From assembly GCF_001894745.1 (NCBI RefSeq), contig NZ_BBYF01000005.1, forward strand, positions 248,001 through 312,000: 64,000 nucleotides of DNA, written 5' to 3'. The stretch is from Paenibacillus sp. NAIST15-1 (GTDB taxonomy: Bacteria; Bacillota; Bacilli; Paenibacillales; Paenibacillaceae). Positions 58,329 through 64,000 of the stretch are shown one piece after another. The notes beneath the pieces were generated by a model, which saw only the letters and a list, made by a program, of their open reading frames with translations, was not told the origin of the DNA and ran no database searches. Both the position numbers and the translations under genes were made by a program. How positions within the stretch are numbered: position 1 is the first letter of the stretch; each line of letters starts with the position of its first letter.

Positions 58329-60080
58329 ATGAATTGGAGCAAGCAGCATTGGAACAATCGAATTGCCGCAGCGGGCAGAATGAAGTCTGCTGATCTTGTC
58401 ATCACGAACGGAAAGATCGTTGACGTCTTCAATCTAGAAATTATGGAAGGTGATGTCGCGATTGTAGATGGCATTATCGTAGGAATTGGCGGCAGCTATG
58501 AAGGAGATCGCGTCATCGATGCGAGAGGCCGCTATATTGCACCCTCTTTCATCGATACGCACGTTCACATTGAATCTGCTATGGTTACGCCATCCGAATT
58601 CGCTCGTGTTGTACTTCCGCATGGAGTTACGACGGTCATTACAGATCCCCACGAGATTGCAAATGTTGCGGGAGCGGATGGCATTCAATATATGCTCGAT
58701 GCCTCTGAAAATCTGCCGCTGGACGTCTTTGTCATGCTCCCATCGTGTGTCCCTTGTACGCCATTCGAGCATGCCGGAGCGAAGCTGGATGCTGCCAGTC
58801 TGGAACCCTTCTACACTCACCCACGCGTCCTAGGATTAGCGGAAGTGATGGATTACCCTTCTGTACGCCGTGGTGATGCGGATATGGTGGACAAGTTGTT
58901 ATCATCGCATCGGCACGGCAAGCTGATTGACGGCCATGGTGCTGGATTAGATGAAGAAGCTATCAATGTGTACCGAGCTGTAGGCATTCGCAATGACCAT
59001 GAATGTGTGACAGCTGAGGAAGCAAAGGCAAGACTGCGCAGAGGTATGTATGTCATGCTGCGCGAGGGATCGGTTGCGAAGGATGTTGAGGCGCTCATCC
59101 CGGCTGTTACAGCGAGCAATGCCCGCCGTTGTGTGTTCTGTACCGACGATAAGCACTTGGATGAGCTGCTCCATGAGGGCAGCGTTGATCATAATGCACG
59201 CCTTGCTATTCGATACGGTCTTGACCCGCTGCAAGCGATTCAGATGGCTTCTCTGAATGCAGCTGAATGCTTCGGCTTGCATGCGAAGGGTGCGATTGCC
59301 CCAGGGTACGAGGCAGATCTGTTATTGTTGGATGACTTGCAGGAACTGACGATTGCTCAGGTGTACAAAGGCGGAAGCTTAGTCGGCGAGAATGGCCAGT
59401 ATACAGGGCCGAAGATCCAAGCAGCTGATATCCCTGCCCCTTTATTGAAGACCGTACATCTGTCTGAAATTACGGAGCATGATCTGCAAATTGAACTGGG
59501 TGAATCAGAACGACACTGCCACATTATCGGCATTAATCCGAATAGTCTAATCACGACACATCTTATCGAGGAAGTAGACGTAGCGAATGGGTACTTCTGC
59601 CCTTCTACCAAGAAGGATCAATTAAAGATCGCCGTGTTCGAGCGACATCACCATACTGGCTGTGTTGGACTAGGCATTGTGAAGGGATTTGGCATACAAT
59701 CCGGAGCGATTGCCTCTACCGTAGCACATGATTCGCACAACTTGGTTGTAGCCGGCAGTAACGATAAGGATATGCTGACAGCCGTTCAGGCGCTGCGTGA
59801 CTTAGAGGGCGGCTTGGTTGTGGTAAGCCAGGGCGAAGTCCTCGCTTCGATCGAGCTTCCATTGGCAGGATTGATGGCGAAGGGCGAATACACGGAGGTA
59901 CTTGATCGGATGGAGCGTCTCAATGATGCATTGGCACACATTGGCGCTTCTAAGGAGTTCAATCCTTTTGTCACCTTGTCATTCCTCTGCTTGCCGGTTA
60001 TTCCGGAACTGAAGTTGACTGATATGGGCTTGTTCGATTTTGCTAGCTTTACGCATATTCCAGTGTCCGCTCATTCATAA
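58329..60080 (+). CDS. ade: Adenine deaminase (Ade/AdeC)
   Basis: 583 residues of the amidohydrolase superfamily; converts adenine to hypoxanthine and ammonia for purine salvage in the cytoplasm. Metal-site motifs: PSFIDTHVHIESAMVTPSEF (H-x-H), VITDPHEIANVAG, LIDGHGAG, and CVFCTDDKHLDELLHEGSVD (catalytic Asp region). C-terminal Ade-specific domain (about 400-583) with KIAVFERHHHTGCVGLGIVK, AHDSHNLVVAGSNDKDM, and SFLCLPVIPELKLTD. ATG 58329 follows AAAAGGAATGTGATTTCGA. Placed behind a guanine/hypoxanthine-type riboswitch, so its own product or guanine would shut it down. Confidence 0.95.
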   Translation: MNWSKQHWNNRIAAAGRMKSADLVITNGKIVDVFNLEIMEGDVAIVDGIIVGIGGSYEGDRVIDARGRYIAPSFIDTHVHIESAMVTPSEFARVVLPHGVTTVITDPHEIANVAGADGIQYMLDASENLPLDVFVMLPSCVPCTPFEHAGAKLDAASLEPFYTHPRVLGLAEVMDYPSVRRGDADMVDKLLSSHRHGKLIDGHGAGLDEEAINVYRAVGIRNDHECVTAEEAKARLRRGMYVMLREGSVAKDVEALIPAVTASNARRCVFCTDDKHLDELLHEGSVDHNARLAIRYGLDPLQAIQMASLNAAECFGLHAKGAIAPGYEADLLLLDDLQELTIAQVYKGGSLVGENGQYTGPKIQAADIPAPLLKTVHLSEITEHDLQIELGESERHCHIIGINPNSLITTHLIEEVDVANGYFCPSTKKDQLKIAVFERHHHTGCVGLGIVKGFGIQSGAIASTVAHDSHNLVVAGSNDKDMLTAVQALRDLEGGLVVVSQGEVLASIELPLAGLMAKGEYTEVLDRMERLNDALAHIGASKEFNPFVTLSFLCLPVIPELKLTDMGLFDFASFTHIPVSAHS

Positions 60081-60169
60081 ATCAATCTGATATCACCATC
60101 CCATTCCCACACGTTTTCGACCTGCAAATAAAAGAATGGATGCTGCTCAATCACATAAGGAGGAGCAAT

Positions 60170-60790
60170 ATGTTGCGAAGAAAGTTAATCGCTGAAATCG
60201 CGGATCGAATCGTAGATTTGAGATTAGACCATCCGATTCGTGTGGGGATTAGTGGAATCACTGCATCTGGGAAGACAACACTTGCAAATGAGCTAGCTGA
60301 GGAACTTCATTGTAGGCAAAGTCGCGTGATTAGAGCTAGTATTGATCACTTTCATCATCCAAGGCAAATTCGCTACAGACAAGGCAAGGATTCTGCAACC
60401 GGATATTACGAGGATGCTCATGATTATGAGTCATTCAAACAAAAGCTTCTCGTTCCCCTCGGCCCCAATGGTAGCCTGTATTACCAGACAATCTCATTGG
60501 ATCTAGCTCAGGATGTATATGTGAATCCAGAATTGCAATTAGCAGCCAAGGATTTGATTGTAATCATCGATGGAACCTTCTTACTGAAAAAGGAGCTGCG
60601 GACGCTCTTCGATTTCAAGGTGTTTGTAGATACGGATTATGCAATTGCTAGAAATAGAGGGGCACTGCGGGAGGCACTTGCTTTCGGAAGTTATGAGAAG
60701 GCGGAAGCTGTGTTTGTGAATCGATATCATGCAGCATCCCAGCTGTATATTGAGGAACACCTCCACAACTGTGCGCAGATGTCATTGTGA
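60170..60790 (+). CDS. Uridine-kinase-like P-loop kinase
   Basis: 206 residues. ATG 60170 follows AAGGAGGAGCAAT; a frame back to 60140 is rejected. Walker A GISGITASGKTTLANELA (about 27-44); SIDHFHHPRQIRYRQGKDSA with TGYYEDAHDYESF is the nucleoside/phosphate-binding D-x-F region of the uridine kinase/phosphoribulokinase group; Walker B-like LIVIIDGTFLL; lid RNRGALREALAFGSYEKAEA. Probably phosphorylates a nucleoside; being next to adenine deaminase suggests nucleoside salvage, but the genes have separate ribosome binding sites and 89 nt between them. Confidence 0.85.
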   Translation: MLRRKLIAEIADRIVDLRLDHPIRVGISGITASGKTTLANELAEELHCRQSRVIRASIDHFHHPRQIRYRQGKDSATGYYEDAHDYESFKQKLLVPLGPNGSLYYQTISLDLAQDVYVNPELQLAAKDLIVIIDGTFLLKKELRTLFDFKVFVDTDYAIARNRGALREALAFGSYEKAEAVFVNRYHAASQLYIEEHLHNCAQMSL

Positions 60791-60877
60791 ACAATAATGA
60801 TACGAGCAATCCATACATTGTTGCATGAACCGATGAGGGCGGCCTTCCTGCTGCAGGATTAAGCCACCCTTGACGTT

Positions 60878-61666
60878 TTATGTATGAAGCTCGTAATAGA
60901 TATCTTCTGCCTGCTGGAAATCAACATTATTTTTATCTAAATTGGCATATTTATGAGCGATCACGAACCCACATTGCTCAACGATGCGGTCGAATTCATT
61001 GGGTTGATACAGTCTCAAATGAAAGTCCTCGCATTCGGTACGAACATGCCTATTATCGATGTACAACTCGTAGGAAATCATCGAGTACAAAATTTGTTGA
61101 TCCGTATCGTAAGCATGCTTGCTTCGCAGGGCTACTTCTACGGAGTCCTTCCCTACCCTCCTGCCTTCCTCGAACGCTGCCAACTCGAATTGCTCTTGAT
61201 TTACGCTTGATTGCCCAATTCCCCGATAAGGAAGGTCGGATGCAATGCTTAATACGATGCGACCTGTTGGAGTGAGGCAATTCTTCATAACGTGGAGAGC
61301 ATTGATAACCTCGTCCCGCTCCGTAAGTAAGGAAAATGATCCGGCTGCAATAAAGATAAGATCATACTTCGCAATCGACGTCTCAAAGTTGTTGAAATCA
61401 CATAAATCAATACGTGTACTGAAGCCTAATGTTGAGAGCTTCTCTATACATCTATGTAACATATTCGCAGACACATCGAATCCATCGATCTGATAGCCTT
61501 GTTCAAGAAATGGGAGTAGAAACCGGCCTGATCCACACATTGGCTCTAATATTCTCATTGTCTTATCGGCATAAGACATCCAAAAGTCCATTTGCTCATT
61601 CGGCGCTTCCGGCTTATCCAAATCATAAAATAAGGAACATAATTCTCCATAATATTTCTTCTCCAT
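60878..61666 (-). CDS. Class I SAM-dependent methyltransferase
   Basis: 262 residues. Motif I RILEPMCGSGRFLLPFLEQG (about 38-56), motif II IDGFDVSANMLHRC, acidic IDLCDFNNFE, LIFIAAGSFSLL and LTPTGRIVLSIAS. The sequence YGELCSLFYDLDKPE at the start is typical of small-molecule methyltransferases with a Y-x-x-L-A-x-x-Y-D lead. Its ATG (61666) is only 3 nt from the stop of the AraC-type gene (61670), so the two are cotranscribed and the regulator may control this enzyme. The substrate is unknown. Confidence 0.87.
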   Translation of the reverse strand: MEKKYYGELCSLFYDLDKPEAPNEQMDFWMSYADKTMRILEPMCGSGRFLLPFLEQGYQIDGFDVSANMLHRCIEKLSTLGFSTRIDLCDFNNFETSIAKYDLIFIAAGSFSLLTERDEVINALHVMKNCLTPTGRIVLSIASDLPYRGIGQSSVNQEQFELAAFEEGRRVGKDSVEVALRSKHAYDTDQQILYSMISYELYIDNRHVRTECEDFHLRLYQPNEFDRIVEQCGFVIAHKYANLDKNNVDFQQAEDIYYELHT

Positions 61667-61669
61667 ACT

Positions 61670-62575
61670 CTATTCCCCCTGTACAGCAGATTTTAGGACT
61701 GGGACATAAATATCCATGACGACATTGCGCTGTCCGTGGCAGCGTTCATCATAAAATTCAAAATCGAGCTTGGATTCATCGTATACATACTCATTGTTCG
61801 GGAACCATTCCTCGAAAATGTAGGTCCAGGTTGCTTGAACGGCCGCAGCTAGCGGATCTGCATCATAAGCTGCATCGCTTTCGAAATAATCGACTGGCGG
61901 TGTTGTGAAGACGGCATAATGTGCCTCAGGAACTTCGACAGTTATCATGTCGGGAGTAACCTTGCTATAATCTTTAACGATAACGCCAAATAAATAGACA
62001 ATATTCCCTTCATCTGATGCGGGGATACAGATTCCTACCTCGCCGTGCTCCGGCGGAGTTAATTGCTCATACATCTTACTTTCCAAATTGCCTCCGATAT
62101 ACGTATCCCAATAGGCTGCGATGTCTTTCGTATACCCGTTCGCCAGATTCGTGTGAATGCCATAGCCAGCTACTTTGAATTCGGATTTCGTTACAAAAAT
62201 AGGGTGCATTCTGTCTCCCTCCAAATGAATGTATAGATTGCTTGAGTGCCATGCTTTGAACTTAGTAAGATAGACGGTCGGACTGTAGCCAAATTCTTTG
62301 CGGAAGGATTTAGAAAAACCGCTTGCTGTTTCGAACCCGTAATCTAGGGCAATATCGATAATTTTACGGTTCGGGAGCAGCTCTCTCCTTGCCTGAATCA
62401 ATCTTTTCTTACGCACAAAATCCATCAGAGGCATACCTTGGTGGACGCTGAATACTCTGCAAAAATGATATACCGAGTATCCGATATGCTCTGCGATTTC
62501 AATGGCGGTAAGCTCTCTGGTTAGATTTGTTTCGATATACTCGATACTGCGCTGAATATCGTCCTTGTAATCCAA
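61670..62575 (-). CDS. AraC-family regulator with GyrI-like effector domain
   Basis: 301 residues from TTG 62575 (MDYKDDIQRSIEYIETNLTR), which follows GAGGAAAGGA and matches the usual start of this subfamily; the frame remains open to a TTG at 62692 with no ribosome binding site. Two HTH motifs of AraC (about 8-105: LTAIEIAEHIGYSVYHFCRV, IIDIALDYGFETASGFSKSF, RKEFGYSPTVYL). C-terminal GyrI/BmrR-like effector domain (about 125-300: KSEFKVAGYGIHTNLANGY, YAVFTTPPVDYF, YIFEEWFPN, CHGQRNVVMDIYVPV). Likely senses a hydrophobic or drug-like ligand and controls the adjacent methyltransferase gene. Rob/SoxS-type proteins with this layout respond to toxic compounds. Confidence 0.88.
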   Translation of the reverse strand: MDYKDDIQRSIEYIETNLTRELTAIEIAEHIGYSVYHFCRVFSVHQGMPLMDFVRKKRLIQARRELLPNRKIIDIALDYGFETASGFSKSFRKEFGYSPTVYLTKFKAWHSSNLYIHLEGDRMHPIFVTKSEFKVAGYGIHTNLANGYTKDIAAYWDTYIGGNLESKMYEQLTPPEHGEVGICIPASDEGNIVYLFGVIVKDYSKVTPDMITVEVPEAHYAVFTTPPVDYFESDAAYDADPLAAAVQATWTYIFEEWFPNNEYVYDESKLDFEFYDERCHGQRNVVMDIYVPVLKSAVQGE

Positions 62576-62716
62576 TGCAAAATCTGTCCTTTCCTCTAGC
62601 AGTGGTTCGTTGTTACCTTTATTGTATCTGTTCTGTGGGATAGATGCTGTTCCAATCTTGCTAAAGGCTTGTATGTTTGCAAAAGTCCTCAAGCTTGCGT
62701 ATCAATGACACGACAA

Positions 62717-62730
62717 AACTTGGGGACATA
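62717..62730. repeat. Second copy of the AACTTGGGGACATA repeat core
   Basis: Identical over 14 nt to 2590-2603 in the palindromic repeat near the left end, and preceded by GACA in both. No inverted partner is seen here, so this copy looks like a remnant half-palindrome. Confidence 0.5.
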
Positions 62731-62768
62731 TGAACATCGATTTAAGTCTGACGACCCTGATGAGGTTC

Positions 62769-63992
62769 CTAAAACAATACAGGCAAGCTCGCAAGGGAAC
62801 GCATTGAGTCCTTGTTATAGGTCAGTTCCTCGGGAGCAACGGCCAGGCGCAGATTAGGCAGTCGTCGCAGCAGTGTGCGGAAAGCAACCTGACCTTCCAA
62901 TCGGGCCAATGGAGCGCCTAAGCAGTGATGAATTCCCTTGCCAAAGGTTAAGTGCTCATTCTCTTCGCGCGTAATGTTCAAAGTACCGGGATTCGCAAAC
63001 TTATGCGGATCAAAGTTGGCTCCGTTCAGCGTGATCACAATCATTTCGCCTTTGCGGATCGTCTGGCCGTGAAGCACTATATCTTCGCCCGCAATGCGGT
63101 TGCCAAGCAAGACTGGACCGGCATAACGCAATAATTCCTCCACTGCAGAAGGCACCAAAGAGGAATCGTTCTGGAGCAGACGCATCTGATCAGGGTGCTG
63201 AAGCAGAGCCAGCGTGCCATTCGCAATCAGATTGAATGTCGTTTCATGTCCGGCGGAGATAAGCAGCCATATGGTCGATAGGAGCTCATTCTCGCTTAAT
63301 TGATCGCCTTCGTCATAGGTCTGAACGAGACTGCTGATTACATCGTTCCCAGGATTTTTGCGTTTCTCGACTAGAAGTAATTGAATATATTGAATAAATT
63401 CATTCAGTGTGGCAACAACCGCCTCACTTTCCTTCGGATCCAGTGAGGCTTGCCCAAGTGTACGCGTCCATTCTCGGAATTGGCTTCGCTCAGCGACGGG
63501 AATGCCAAGCATTTCCGAAATGACGGTGATAGGAAGCGGATAGGCAAGATCCGATACAAGATCCATCTTTCCCTGCTCCTGCACAGCATCCAGCAATTCA
63601 TCGGCAATCTGCTGAATACGGGGATGTAGCTCCTCAATCATGTTGGGGGTGAAGGCTCTGGATACCAGCCTGCGCAGCCTGGTATGATCGGGCGGATCAA
63701 CAGTGAGCATATTCGGCATGTTGATTACCCATTCCATCAAGGCATTCACGGATACGTTCTCCTCTATGGGTTGTTCCCTTGGTGTCAGCTTGCGGATGTC
63801 TTTGATGAAGCGCGGGTCTTTCAATATTGCAACAACATCATCGTGGCGAAATGCGAGCCATGCTTCCCCCATGCCAAAAAAATTATCAAGGCGGTACAGC
63901 GGTTCCTGCTGCTCATAAAATTTCGCATAAAATGAGACGACATCGTGCATTGGTTCCGTAGAGATAAAGTCGTCACTCGTTAATCTCTTCAT
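62769..63992 (-). CDS. Cytochrome P450 (CYP107-like)
   Basis: 407-residue soluble P450. I-helix LLISAGHETTFNLIANG, K-helix ExxR in SAVEELLRYAGP, the haem loop FGKGIHHCLGAPLARLE with axial Cys near 357, and AFRHDDVVAILKDPRF near the start; MLTVDPPDHTRLRRLVSRAF is the C-helix. Resembles B. subtilis CypA/PksS-type CYP107 enzymes, which hydroxylate polyketides, fatty acids or steroids. The ATG at 63992 is 8 nt from the window edge and no ribosome binding site fits in the visible sequence, so an upstream start cannot be excluded. No redox partner gene nearby. Confidence 0.92.
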   Translation of the reverse strand: MKRLTSDDFISTEPMHDVVSFYAKFYEQQEPLYRLDNFFGMGEAWLAFRHDDVVAILKDPRFIKDIRKLTPREQPIEENVSVNALMEWVINMPNMLTVDPPDHTRLRRLVSRAFTPNMIEELHPRIQQIADELLDAVQEQGKMDLVSDLAYPLPITVISEMLGIPVAERSQFREWTRTLGQASLDPKESEAVVATLNEFIQYIQLLLVEKRKNPGNDVISSLVQTYDEGDQLSENELLSTIWLLISAGHETTFNLIANGTLALLQHPDQMRLLQNDSSLVPSAVEELLRYAGPVLLGNRIAGEDIVLHGQTIRKGEMIVITLNGANFDPHKFANPGTLNITREENEHLTFGKGIHHCLGAPLARLEGQVAFRTLLRRLPNLRLAVAPEELTYNKDSMRSLASLPVLF

Positions 63993-64000
63993 ATTTTCGC

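Noticed and set aside
1-64000. tRNA, rRNA, CRISPR array, prophage or complete insertion sequence
   Set aside because: None was recognised on either strand; no cloverleaf with CCA-type ends, no spaced direct repeats, no transposase or phage structural gene.

Overview
The window looks like chromosomal DNA of a spore-forming member of the Paenibacillaceae (Paenibacillus or a close relative). Evidence: an H-type small acid-soluble spore protein, AGGAGG-type ribosome binding sites, several TTG/GTG starts, and many genes whose closest familiar relatives are Bacillus subtilis genes (ydfHIJ, sigV-rsiV, yvdTSR, yfmM, yidC2). No rRNA, tRNA, CRISPR array or complete insertion sequence was seen. The genus is an inference.

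Layout. 1-2400: the start of a GntR-type regulator running off the left edge, then a secreted peptidoglycan amidase. 2530-9487: a palindromic repeat, a His/Cys-rich protein, and a thiazole/oxazole-modified peptide (TOMM) cluster of heterocycloanthracin type: Cys-rich precursor, ThiF-like maturation protein, fused E1-like/YcaO cyclodehydratase, SagB-type dehydrogenase. 9862-13561: a TetR/DHA2 efflux pair and a P450. 13790-18010: a YdfH/YdfI two-component system with its MMPL transporter YdfJ. 18243-20627: an unusual double-domain isoprenoid synthase. 20953-23643: the SigV/RsiV ECF system and a secreted protein under the same promoter type. 23919-43000: scattered housekeeping and accessory genes (oxidoreductases, serine hydrolase, MerR, MarR, XRE and MFS genes, GNAT enzymes, spore protein, HpaB-type monooxygenase) plus a broken HD hydrolase. 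43005-53689: a GH19 chitinase followed by a dense set of intrinsic resistance-type genes (two ABC-F proteins, the YvdT/SMR pair, an APH(6)-like kinase, an ANT(4')-like nucleotidyltransferase, another APH-fold kinase), interrupted by YidC2. 54017-63992: an ECF sigma factor, a ClpP paralogue, adenine deaminase behind a guanine-type riboswitch, a uridine-kinase-like enzyme, a methyltransferase, an AraC/GyrI-like regulator and a second P450.

The most striking content is regulatory RNA and nascent-chain control. (i) A 7-codon leader peptide and three mutually exclusive hairpins precede the Vga-like ABC-F gene (49097-49217), the layout of an erm-type translational attenuator. (ii) A membrane-anchored upstream ORF overlaps yidC2, and a perfect 10-bp stem hides the yidC2 Shine-Dalgarno, as expected of a MifM-like arrest sensor with unfamiliar sequence. 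(iii) A C74-type purine aptamer has an 8-nt antiterminator pairing ahead of adenine deaminase. Paired DNA sites also link regulators to targets: YdfI-like tandem sites, YvdT-like operators 17/19 identical, and identical ECF promoters ahead of sigV and a secreted protein.

Starts were chosen from visible ribosome binding sites; protein families were recognised by eye, not by database search.
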